Shown piece after piece: positions 25,696 through 35,500 of a stretch of DNA of 64,000 nucleotides. Under the pieces are notes generated by a model. It did not search any database and was not told the DNA's origin. It saw nothing but the letters and a program-made list of their open reading frames with translations. Source of the DNA: CAZGXI01 sp964529715 (GTDB lineage Bacteria > Chloroflexota > Anaerolineae > Aggregatilineales > Ch27). How positions within the stretch are numbered: the stretch's first letter is position 1; every line of letters starts with the position of its first letter. The stretch covers positions 1-64,000 of the forward strand of contig CAZGXI010000025.1 of assembly GCA_964529715.1 (NCBI GenBank), given 5' to 3'. Position numbers and translations under genes: made by a program.

Positions 25696-26967
25696 ATGCG
25701 GCTGCTTCGACTGTTTTTGCTGTTCATGCTTCTGGTGTTAACGTTTTCCGGCGACGCTGTGGCCCAAGAGGGTGGGGGAGATGTCAACCCTGGCGTGTTC
25801 ACCATTGGTGAGCAGACGTTCATCTCCAATTACCCGGAAGGGATGACATTTACCGTCCACGCGACCAGCAGTGCCGGGCCAATTGCGCGCGCCTCGTTAT
25901 TCTACGATTTTGGCATCCAGCCCAGCGGGCGTGTTCCGGCAGAGACAATGGACAACCAGAGCGGCGTGATCACCGCCGTCGTGCGCCGCGCCGATGCGGG
26001 CGGTCTGATCCCCTGGCTGGAAGTGAATTATCACTGGCGGCTGATCGATTCGGCAGGCAACGCCATCGAAACCCCGGTGCAGCACGCCGTCTATGCAGAT
26101 CACAGCCGTGAGTGGCAACATGCCGAAAGCGACCTGGTGCGCATCTACTGGTTCGGGCTGCCGGCCTGGGTCGGGACAGAAGCCATCGATGCCGTGAATC
26201 AGGCCCAGGAACGCTGGCGGCTGGGCTTCCCCGGCGTGGAACTGACCACGCGCCCGCTGGTGGTGATTTACCCGGACCGCGATTCCTTTATGGAATGGCA
26301 AGGGGAACTGCCGCAGGGTTCAGAGGACAGCATCCGCTTTGTGGGTACGCTGCGCGAAAGCTGGAATGGCACGGTGCAGCGTGTTCCGGATCAGCTACGA
26401 CTAGACCGCACCTGCGGTGGCCTGGACATTGTCGCCGACTTTGACCACGTCGTGCGGGCGTTGGCGCGTGCCACTGTCACCCACGAGCTGACTCATTTCC
26501 ACCAGTACGCCATGAACTCGGACCGAGGCCCGGCGTGGTGGATCGAGGGGCAGGCCACGTTCTTTGAGGACGAATATCAGGAGTATGATGGCGACGCGCG
26601 CGTGGCAAGACTGGCGGCGATGGGGGAATTGCCTTCGCTGCTTTACGGCGACACGCTCCCCGGCGCTGGTACGCTCGGTCCAGATGGCTGCACGCATCTG
26701 GCTTACGATGTGGGCGCGGCCTTTTTGCGCTACCTGCGTGACCACTATGGCGGTTATGCGGCGCACGGCGAGATCACCCGGCTGGTGGCGCAAAATCGTG
26801 GAATCTATGAGGCTATTGAGGCCGTCACCGGGAGGGCGTTTGCAGACCTCGAGGCGGAGTGGCGGGCTTCGCTGGGCGCGGGGCCGGCTCCCACACTGGT
26901 GCCGACACCGACTTTGGCCGTCTTCAGCCTGCCGACAGCGGTGTTTAATCCACCGGGCGGTGGGTAG
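25696..26967 (+). CDS. Secreted MA-clan zinc metallopeptidase-like protein
   Basis: A 423-residue exported protein with a signal peptide (1-24, ending AVAQ). Residues 35-150 form a beta-rich domain (FTIGEQTFISNYPEGM). The peptidase domain (about 155-395) has the gluzincin signature HELTH (His263, Glu264, His267), and the third zinc ligand is probably Glu284 in WWIEGQATFF. The tail is Pro/Thr-rich. The family corresponds to peptidase MA-like domains and the substrate is unknown. A paralogue with the same layout lies at 51449-52741. The promoter-like TACAAT and GGAGAGGAG precede it. Confidence 0.88.
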   Translation: MRLLRLFLLFMLLVLTFSGDAVAQEGGGDVNPGVFTIGEQTFISNYPEGMTFTVHATSSAGPIARASLFYDFGIQPSGRVPAETMDNQSGVITAVVRRADAGGLIPWLEVNYHWRLIDSAGNAIETPVQHAVYADHSREWQHAESDLVRIYWFGLPAWVGTEAIDAVNQAQERWRLGFPGVELTTRPLVVIYPDRDSFMEWQGELPQGSEDSIRFVGTLRESWNGTVQRVPDQLRLDRTCGGLDIVADFDHVVRALARATVTHELTHFHQYAMNSDRGPAWWIEGQATFFEDEYQEYDGDARVARLAAMGELPSLLYGDTLPGAGTLGPDGCTHLAYDVGAAFLRYLRDHYGGYAAHGEITRLVAQNRGIYEAIEAVTGRAFADLEAEWRASLGAGPAPTLVPTPTLAVFSLPTAVFNPPGGG

Positions 26968-27214
26968 CGGCTGTCATGAACCCGGTAGGGATGCCAGGGA
27001 TGTGCACCAACGGAAGGACTTGTCGGCCTCGCCAACCACTTCAGCGGTCGGCGAGGCAAGCACAAAGCCGCCGGAAACGCTTAAGTTGGTGTATGTGACG
27101 CCGGGGAATGCATTCCCCGGCAAGCCCGACGAAAAGGGTGACCGATTTTGTGTTCCTGTAGCCTTTGTGGTTTAATCCGTTGCGGCGCGGGCTGCACGCA
27201 CGGGAGGACTCAGC
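26968..27214. other. Intergenic region with two inverted repeats
   Basis: No gene is seen. GCCTCGCC (27026-27033) pairs with GGCGAGGC (27050-27057), and a perfect 22-base palindrome lies at 27100-27121. The reductase-like gene that follows has its own ribosome-binding site (GGGAGGA). Confidence 0.5.
27100..27121. repeat. Perfect 22-bp palindrome
   Basis: GCCGGGGAATG (27100-27110) is followed directly by its exact complement CATTCCCCGGC (27111-27121). The site is fully symmetric with no loop, so it could be a protein-binding site or a REP-like element. It lies about 95 bases before the next start codon. Confidence 0.7.
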
Positions 27215-28324
27215 ATGGCTGCCGGCTTCCCTGAAGATACCTTTGCCTTCATTATCCACCCCATCGAGCCGAAGAAGGATGTCGAGCGCAAATGGCCCTG
27301 GCTGGGCCGTCTGCTGACCGAGCGCCAGGTGGACTTTTTCTCGCGCTTTTTCCCGCCGGTTTACATCTCCGAGATCACGGGCATCCGTTCGGTCAGCACG
27401 GGCCGGGAACTGCGCGGCTGGTTCATCGCCTGCCCGTTCACGCCGCAGCGGATGATGTCTTTGCCGGTGCAGGAGGTGTACAACAAGATCATCGCCTGCG
27501 GGCGCATGGCAGAGAAGTTGGGCGCGCGCATCCTGGGGCTGGGCGCATATACATCCGTCGTGGGCGATGCCGGGATCACCATTGCGAAGGCGCTGGACGT
27601 GCCCGTGACGACGGGCGATTCCTATACCATTGACATGGCCGTGCAGGCCGTGCGGGCGGCTGCGCGGGAGATGGAGATCACGCTAGAAACCGCCAGCGCC
27701 GCCGTCGTCGGCGCGACGGGCGCTATCGGCAGTGTATGCGCCGAAATACTGGCCGGAGAAGTGGCCGAACTGACCCTGGTGGGCCGCCGCCCTGACGCCC
27801 TGGAAGAGGTGCGCGCGCGCTGTGCGGTAGGGGCGCGGGCGCAGCTTCATACCAGTACAGACATCGCCAGCATTTATAACGCCGACCTGATCCTCACCGT
27901 CTCCAGCGCCGTTCATGCCATCATTGAGCCGGAGCATCTCAGGCCGGGCGCGGTTGTCTGCGATGTGGCCCGCCCGCGTGATGTGTCGGCGCGTGTGGCG
28001 GCGCAGCGCGATGATGTGCTGGTGATCGAGGGCGGTATGGTGGAAGTGCCGGGGCCGGTGGACTTTCACTTCGACTTTGGGTTTCCGCCGCGCATGGCCT
28101 TCGCTTGCATGGCCGAGACGATGGCCCTGGCGCTGGAGGGCCGTTACGAAGATTACAGTCTCGGCAAGCAAATCCAACGGGCGCAGGTGGCCGAGATCAG
28201 CGAGATCGCCGGGCGACATGGCTTCCGCCTGGGCTACTTCCGCAGCTATGAGCGCGGGCCGGTTACGGCGGAGCAGATCGCGCACGTGTGGGAGCGTGCG
28301 GCGGCGCGGCGCGCAGGCCGGTAA
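27215..28324 (+). CDS. Long-chain acyl-ACP reductase-like protein
   Basis: A 369-residue NAD(P)-binding protein resembling cyanobacterial acyl-acyl-carrier-protein reductase (Aar), which makes fatty aldehydes for alkane or wax synthesis. The layout matches: an N-terminal domain with a possible catalytic Cys in FIACPFTPQRMM, a central segment ARILGLGAYTSVVGD, a dinucleotide-binding loop VVGATGAIGS near 168-177, a second-strand TLVGRRPDAL, and the C-terminal MAFACMAETMALALEG. The partner aldehyde-deformylating oxygenase is not in the window. The alternative is an uncharacterised shikimate-dehydrogenase-like oxidoreductase. The ATG at 27215 has GGGAGGA upstream. Confidence 0.65.
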   Translation: MAAGFPEDTFAFIIHPIEPKKDVERKWPWLGRLLTERQVDFFSRFFPPVYISEITGIRSVSTGRELRGWFIACPFTPQRMMSLPVQEVYNKIIACGRMAEKLGARILGLGAYTSVVGDAGITIAKALDVPVTTGDSYTIDMAVQAVRAAAREMEITLETASAAVVGATGAIGSVCAEILAGEVAELTLVGRRPDALEEVRARCAVGARAQLHTSTDIASIYNADLILTVSSAVHAIIEPEHLRPGAVVCDVARPRDVSARVAAQRDDVLVIEGGMVEVPGPVDFHFDFGFPPRMAFACMAETMALALEGRYEDYSLGKQIQRAQVAEISEIAGRHGFRLGYFRSYERGPVTAEQIAHVWERAAARRAGR

Positions 28325-28592
28325 GACTTTTTTAACTCTTCTAACCGGTATGCGCCTGGATATGCTGCTCTGATATATTGCCGACCTGCTGCTGGGCGCT
28401 TCTTGGGTTCAAAAGATTGCCAAAAATTCAGTAAAGTGTATGGCAAAGCCAGTGAGCTGGGCCGCTGCACCCGTTAGAGCGCGTTAGAGGCAGGTTAGCC
28501 ATCTCAGGTGGCATGTCCTCCGGTTCGCATGTATAGTATAGAGCAGCGCCTTTTTAACTTTAAGCGGGGCCATAACGCCGGGGTGACGATCT
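28325..28592. promoter_or_regulatory. Control region before the signalling island
   Basis: 268 bases with no gene. TATAGT (28532-28537) is a plausible -10 about 55 bases upstream of the response regulator ATG. No clear -35 is present. AT-rich stretches lie near 28370-28440, and no terminator hairpin is obvious. Confidence 0.3.
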
Positions 28593-29519
28593 ATGGGCAA
28601 AGCCAAAATTCTCGTAGTCGAAGATGATGTCGATATCTCTAACATGCTGCGGATTTACTTCAGCGGCCAGGGATATGATATCCAGGTCGCTCCCCGTGGC
28701 GGCGACGCGCTGAGCTTCACGCGGAAGCAGTTGCCGCATCTGATCGTGCTGGACATCATGCTGCCGGATATGGATGGCTACGCCGTCTGCAAGGAACTGC
28801 GCACCACCACGCGCACCAGCCACATTCCCATTATCTTCCTGACTCAGAAAGACGAGCGCAGCGACAAAATCCAGGGCCTGGAACTGGGTGCGGACGACTA
28901 CATTACCAAACCCTTTGACATTGAGGAACTACGCCTGCGCGTCCAGAATGCGATCCAGCGTTCGGAGATGATCTCCCTCACCGACGCCAATTCCGGCCTG
29001 CCTAGTGGTCGGCTGATCGAGGACCAATTGCGCAATCTGATGCGCAATCTCGACAACAACAACTGGTCCTACATCGATCTGAAGATCAACAACCTGGAGC
29101 CGTTTAAGGAAGTCTATGGCTTTGTGGCGGGCAACGAGGTGCAGCGGTTTGCCGCACTGCTGCTGGGCGAGGTGGTGGACGAACTGGGCACGCCGGATGA
29201 CTTCGTCGGTCATCCTGGCGGGGATAACTTCGTGATCATCACCTATTCGGCCCAGGTGGACCAGTTTAAGGAACGCCTGCTCAAGCGGTTCGCTGAGGAG
29301 GTCAAGCAGCACTATTCCTTCATCGACCGCGAGCGTGGCTACATGATCGTGCCGGACGCCGACGGTGTGGAACGGCAGGTGCCCTTGATGACCCTGTCGG
29401 CTGGATCAGTGTCGGCGCGTAACCGGACGTTTGCTGACATCCGCGAGATTACCGAACTGGCTGCCGAAGACCGCCGCACCGGGGCCGGCGCCGTCGAGGA
29501 GTATGAGACCGAGTGGTGA
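28593..29519 (+). CDS. Response regulator: receiver plus degenerate GGDEF domain
   Basis: A 308-residue protein. The receiver domain (about 4-122) has the acidic pair in VVEDDVDIS, the phospho-acceptor Asp in LIVLDIMLPD, and the Thr and Lys switches (IFLTQKDER, ITKPFD). The C-terminal domain (about 130-300) has the GGDEF-family start DANSGLPSGRLIED, but the active-site loop reads PGGDNF instead of GGDEF, so diguanylate cyclase activity is unlikely. It may bind nucleotide or act as a docking domain. The gene ends 34 bases before the giant histidine kinase, its likely phosphodonor. Confidence 0.9.
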   Translation: MGKAKILVVEDDVDISNMLRIYFSGQGYDIQVAPRGGDALSFTRKQLPHLIVLDIMLPDMDGYAVCKELRTTTRTSHIPIIFLTQKDERSDKIQGLELGADDYITKPFDIEELRLRVQNAIQRSEMISLTDANSGLPSGRLIEDQLRNLMRNLDNNNWSYIDLKINNLEPFKEVYGFVAGNEVQRFAALLLGEVVDELGTPDDFVGHPGGDNFVIITYSAQVDQFKERLLKRFAEEVKQHYSFIDRERGYMIVPDADGVERQVPLMTLSAGSVSARNRTFADIREITELAAEDRRTGAGAVEEYETEW

Positions 29520-29553
29520 TCTGACGGCTTGGGGGTAAGAATCCGCTGCTACT

Positions 29554-32500
29554 ATGGACCTGGCTTTTTACCTGATCGGCGTCGGCGTGATCCTGTTGGC
29601 GGGGATCTATCTATTGCTCCGCCAGCGCGGTCATGCCGACCTGAGTGGTCAGCCCTCTACGCTGACGGTATCCCCGATCAACCTGGCCGGACCCTCGGAC
29701 GGGATGGTGCTGGCTGCCGGCTACGGGCGGATCGTTTTTGCCAATGACCTGGCCCGTCAGTGGTTCGGCCTGGATGGCGGCGATCCGAACCTCGAACTGA
29801 TGGCCGAAAAGGTGCATCCGTCAGATGCATTCCGCGAATTGTTCGCGGAAGAAGGGCGGGCTGCCTTTCAGATCGGCTACCGGCGCATTGAAGCGACTTC
29901 TCACTGGCTGCCTTCGTCTGACGAGCGGCAGATGGTCGTGGTGCTGCGCGACCTTAGCGCCCGGCGGTCTGAACACGAACTCGATCCCGGACGGACGATG
30001 GCCGTCTTGAGCGAAATCGCTCAGATGACCGGTGCAGACAACGCGCTGGTTGATCTGTTGGACGCCATCCTCGATACCATCAGCCGGGCGATCCCGCACG
30101 ACGCGGGGGAAATCCGGTTGATGGAAGGAACGCCTCCGATGCTCAAGCCGCGCGCCCGGCGCGGCGACCCGGCCTGTCTGCGCGCTCTGGATAATGTAGG
30201 CGGCGTGTATCGGGAAGGCGAGGGGTACAGCGGATGGGTGGCGACTTACCGCCAATCGCTGCTGATCGAAGACGTGGACTTGCGCACCGATCTGCAGATT
30301 TGGGGCGATGCAGTCGTGCCGTTCCGCAGCTATCTCGGCTCGCCCTTGCTCAGCGGCGACCGGCTGGTCGGCACGGTAGAGTTGATGGGCGCTGCCCCGC
30401 GCGCCTTCAATTTTGAAGCTCTGACGCTGCTGGAAGCCGTCGCCAACCAGATCACCATCGCCGTCGAAAAGGATCGCCTCTCCCGCGAACAGGCCGACCG
30501 CGCCAGTGAGCTGGCCGGCGTGCGTCGCATTGCCCAGACGATGGCGCTTTCCGCCGACCGACGGCAGGTTTTTGAGCAGTTGGCAGCGCACATCGGGCGC
30601 GCGATGAATGTGGAGATGTGCGGCATCCTGCTATACCAGCCGGAGCATGAGCGCCTGGTCAGCCAGCTCCCGTTCTATGGCATCCCCGATTCGGTGGCGC
30701 TGGACTATCACCTCGATCTTAGTGAGGGTAAAGTCGCCCGCAGTGTGTGGGAAAGCGAGGGGTGGTACTCGAACCACGTGCGCGATGAGGCTCTGGTGCG
30801 CGAGGTGGGTCTGCTAGAAATGGTGGACATCACCGAGACGCGCAGCCTGGCATTGATCGATGTGATCGGGATGCGCACGCTGGCCCTGGTTCCCATGAGC
30901 GTTGGTGGCAAGCGCATCGGCGCGATCCAGATCAGCAACAAGCGCAACGGCGCCGACCTGGGACCAGAAGACATACGGCTGCTATCGCTGTTTGCCGCTC
31001 AGGCGGCTGTGGTGGTGGAAAGTGTGCGCCTGGCGGATGCCCAGCAGCAGCACCTGGACGAGTTCCGAGCCTTACAGGAGATCAGCCAGGCGGCGGCGCG
31101 CGTGACGACGCTGAGGGACCTGATTTTCCAGACGACAGTGCGCCTCTCGGTGATGTTGGATGTGGAGATGAGCGGCGTGCTGTTTTATGACCCCGACCAG
31201 CAGGTGCTGCTCGGCCAGTCGCCGTTCTTCGGTGTGGACGACCAGTTGCTCGGCTACATGCAGATTCCTGTGTCGCAGAGTGGCGCGGCTGCCTGGTGGC
31301 AGGAGGGCGAACCCTGGTTCAGCAACGATCTCGCCCACGATGTTCAGGCGGCTCGGATGGGCCTGGATCAACTGACCACCTGGGTTGGAGTCACGCAAAT
31401 TCTCCTGGTGCCGTTAGTGGTCAGGGGGAGACGGATCGGGGCGCTTCAGGTCAGCAACCGGCGCGGCGGGGGCGTTTTTAATGACAACGACGCGCGTTTG
31501 TTGAGCATTTGTGCGGCGCAGGTTGCGGCGGCGCTGGACAGCTATCACACACAGCAGGAAATACACGCCCATATCGAGGAGGCGCAGGCGCTTCGCCGTA
31601 TCTCCGGTGTGGCTGGTTCATCCCTGCCGCTAGACGAGATCATCCGGCGTGTATTGGAGGAGGCGACCGCTCTCTTTGAAAGCGACCTGGCCCTGGTCGA
31701 TCTGTTAGACGACTCCGGTCTGCTGCGGCTGGAACCTCTGCACGTGGTCGGGATGGACCTGGCGGCTCCCCTGACGATGGATACGTACAGCGGCGGTTTT
31801 GAGAACAGCGTGCTCTTTTCCGGTCGGCCTTTCTTGAGCAACAGTGTTGCTGCCGATGTGCGCCTGTTGCCTGCCTATCGCCCGCTGATGGAGCAACTGC
31901 GGGTGCGCAAAGCCGTCATCGTGCCCCTGAATGCTGGTGGACGCGGGGTAGGGGAGTTGATCGTCGCCAATCCGCGTGATCGGGACTATAACGAGCATGA
32001 CTTGGACCTGCTGTTTGCCGTCGCCACGCCGCTCAGTGCCGCCCTGGAACACGCCCGTCTGCGCGCCATTACCGATCAGAACTTGCAGGCCCGCTTGGCT
32101 GAGTTGGAGGCCCTGGGCCGTGTCAGCGACGAGCTTGGACTCACCGTCGATCTGGGACGTGTGATGGATGTGATCCGGCAGCAAGCCATGCGCGTCACCG
32201 GCGCGGATGACTGCTCGGTTCTGTTGCTGTCGCCGCGCGAGGAATGGGCTGATTTCGATCAGCCGGAGGTGATGCGGCGTCACGGCGGGCAGGGCGTGCT
32301 GAACGACGATGTTCCCATCGAACGGCGGGCCATGCAGCAGGGGCAGCCTGTTCGCATCGGGCAGTATGCCGACAGCGATCTTCAGGCTGTTCCGTCCACA
32401 GCGGTGTCGGCCCTTGCCACGCCGATCCTGTACAACGAGCAGGTCGTGGGGGTTATTCACCTGTACAGCGGCGCGCCGGATGCGTTCGATGCCCAAACGG

Positions 32501-35500
32501 AAGCGTTCGCCACTGCGCTGGCCTTTAAAGCGGCGATGGCTTACACCAACTCGACGCGCTACCGCGAGCAGGTAACCAGCAATACCCAGCTTACCAAGCG
32601 TGTGGAGCAACTGAACCAGATTTTTGAACTCGGCCAGGTGCTCCGCAGCGAGACACGGCTGGAAGGCGTGCTGGAAGCAGTGGCCCACGCGGTGCAAATG
32701 TCGGTCGGTTTTGCCGTTGTGCTGATTAGCCTGCTCGACGAGCGCAGCAAGCGGTTCCGCCGCACGGCGCAGGCGGGCATTCCGCTGGCGCAGTTCCAGG
32801 AAATGCAGCGCGTGATGATTCCGCGCAGCCAGATCGAAAAGCTGTTTGTGGAAAAGTTCCGCATCAGCGAGTCCTATTTCCTGCCCGGTGATCGGGCCGA
32901 CGAATGGCAGGGCGATTTTCCGCAGGAATATTTTCACTATCACCGCGAGTATGCCCCGCCTGGCAAGGCCAACATCTGGCGCGAGGACGATGTGCTGCTG
33001 GTGCCGCTGCGCGACTCGCAGGGACAACTGTTGGGCGTCCTGACCGTCGATGCGCCGGTGGATGGGCGGCGTCCTAGCCGCACGACGATTGAAACACTGG
33101 AGATCTTCGCGCATCAGGCATCCATCAGTGTTGAGAATTTCCACCTGGTGCACGCCATACAGCGCGAGGCCGAGGCTGCCCGCCGCGAGCGCGACCTGTT
33201 GGAGCGGCTGTACCGGGTGTCGAGCGAGATTCAGCAGGTTGCGGATGTGCCGACCCGTCTGCAGGTGGTCGCCAGGGCCATTCAGGAAGCCGGCTGGCGG
33301 CGGGTGCACATTACCCTGCGCGACGAGGCCCTCCAGCCAACGGCGTTGATTTATGCCGGGTATGAAGGCGACGAGGCCGACGACCTGCAGGCGCACCTGA
33401 TCTCCGGCGAGGAGTGGCGTCGCCGCCTGGCCGATCCGGAATTTCACAAGCTGCGTCTGGGATCGGCATATTATTTGCGCTACGACGCCCCCTGGGTGAT
33501 GAAGCACTTGTGGGGCGAGGAATCGTACCTGGATACCGCGCCGGTCCCGGTTGCCAAAGACCGCTGGCATCCGCAGGACCAGCTTTATCTGCCGATCTAC
33601 GGCGCGAACAACCGCCTGATCGGCCTGATTGGGATGGATCGCCCGGTAGACAATCTCGCGCCAACCGAGGCCAGCCTGAGGCCGATTGAACTGTTTGCCA
33701 CGCAGGCCGCTAACGTCATCGAGATGACGCGCCTCTACCTCGACAGCGTGAACGCGACCGAGCAAGAAATCCGCTTCAACAAGGTGATGGAAGCGATCGC
33801 CGGCACCCTGGACATCAATGCCATTGTGCAGGCGGTGACCGACGGCCTTCAGCGCCTGATGCCGTTCACCCGCATGAGCGTGGCGCTGTATAACCCCAAC
33901 CGCAACAGCTTCGACACCTTACAGGTGCGTTTTGTGAGTGCTTCAGAGGTCGAAGTGTTGCCGGGGCCGCCGCTGGCCGTCGAAGGTACGGCGATGGGCC
34001 GGGCTTATCGGCAAGGCGAGGCGGCGACGTACTTCCTGGACGAGGGCGACGAGCCGGCCGACATCGATTTGCAGGCCTGGAAGCGGCAGGGCGAGGCGAC
34101 CACGCTGATCGTCCCGATGATCGCCGGCGGCAGTATCATCGGTGCCTTGCGGCTCGGCAGCCCGTTGACCCACGCTTTTGGCTTCGGCGAGAATGTGTCG
34201 CTCATCCAGCGCATGACCAATCTGGCCGCCGTTGCCATTCAGAACGCGCGGTTGTACCAGGAAACGCGCGAGCGGGCGGTTCAACTGACGGCTCTGACCG
34301 AGGTCTCCAACCGTCTCACGGCCAGCCTGGAACCGGATGAGGTGCTGACGCTGGTGCTGGATCAGTTGGAGCGGGTGGTGCCTTACGACGGTGTGGCGCT
34401 GTGGCTGCGCGATGAGGACGACCTGCGTATCGCCGCTGCGCGCGGCTACGATGGCGGCGCGGATGAACTGGTGGGGCTGCGAGTGGCAATTGAGGATAGC
34501 GTCCTGTTCCGTGAGATGGCCGAGCGCCGTCGCACGTTGAATGTGCCGGACGTGGCGCAGGACAGCCGCTTCCCCGGCGGGGCGCAACGACCTACGCGCA
34601 ACTGGCTGGGCGCGCCGCTGATCCGCGAGAACAAGATCATCGGCCTGCTGGCGCTGGACAAGATCGAGGCCGGCTACTACGACGAGCGCCACGAGCAGTT
34701 GGTGCAGGGCTTTGCCAACCAGGCCGCAGCGGCGCTGGAGAACGCTCGTCTATTCGCCGAGACACGCCGCCGCGCCGCTGAACTGGCCCATCAGACGGAG
34801 AACCTTGGCCTGCTCAACCGCGTCTCAATCATGCTGGCGCAGTCGTTGGACGTGGAAAACACGCTCGAAGTGGCTTTACAGGAGAGCGCCCAGGCGCTCG
34901 GCGTCCGTTCAGCACGGGCCGTCCTGTTCAACCCCGATCAGCAGGTGGGTGTGGTGGTGGTCGAGTTGCCACGTGGCGACGCCCCACCCAGCGACCTGAT
35001 CGAACTGGAAGGCAACCCGGCGGTGGACTATGTGCGACGCACGTTGCAGCCGCTGGTGGTTGAGGACGCGCAGGGCGATCCGCTGCTTCAACCTTTGCGC
35101 CGTACCCTGATAGAGCGGAATGTCGTTTCACTGGCGATGGTCCCGCTGAATGTCAGCGGGCAGGTCATCGGCGTGTTGATGCTTGAATCGGTGGGACAGG
35201 CGTGGAACTTTGCCCCAGAACAGGTCGAGCTGGCTCAGACTATCGCTACGCAGGCGGCGATTGCCGTACAGAACGCGAACTTGTTCGAGCAGTCGGTGGT
35301 GCGCACACGCGAACTGGAGACGCTTTTCGAGGCGTCGCAGGCGACGTCGCTTACCCTCCGGTTAGACGAGGTGATGGGCGGCGTCAGCCAGCAGATGATC
35401 CATGCCCTAGAAGCAGACTCCTGTGCGGTCATGCTGTGGGACGATGTTGAAAACCGGCTGGTCGTCTACGCCGACCTCAACCGTCAGGGCGATACGCAGC

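Noticed and set aside
31705..33765. 686-codon minus-strand frame inside the giant kinase
   Set aside because: Mirror frame of GC-rich coding sequence. The sense strand encodes clear GAF domains throughout.
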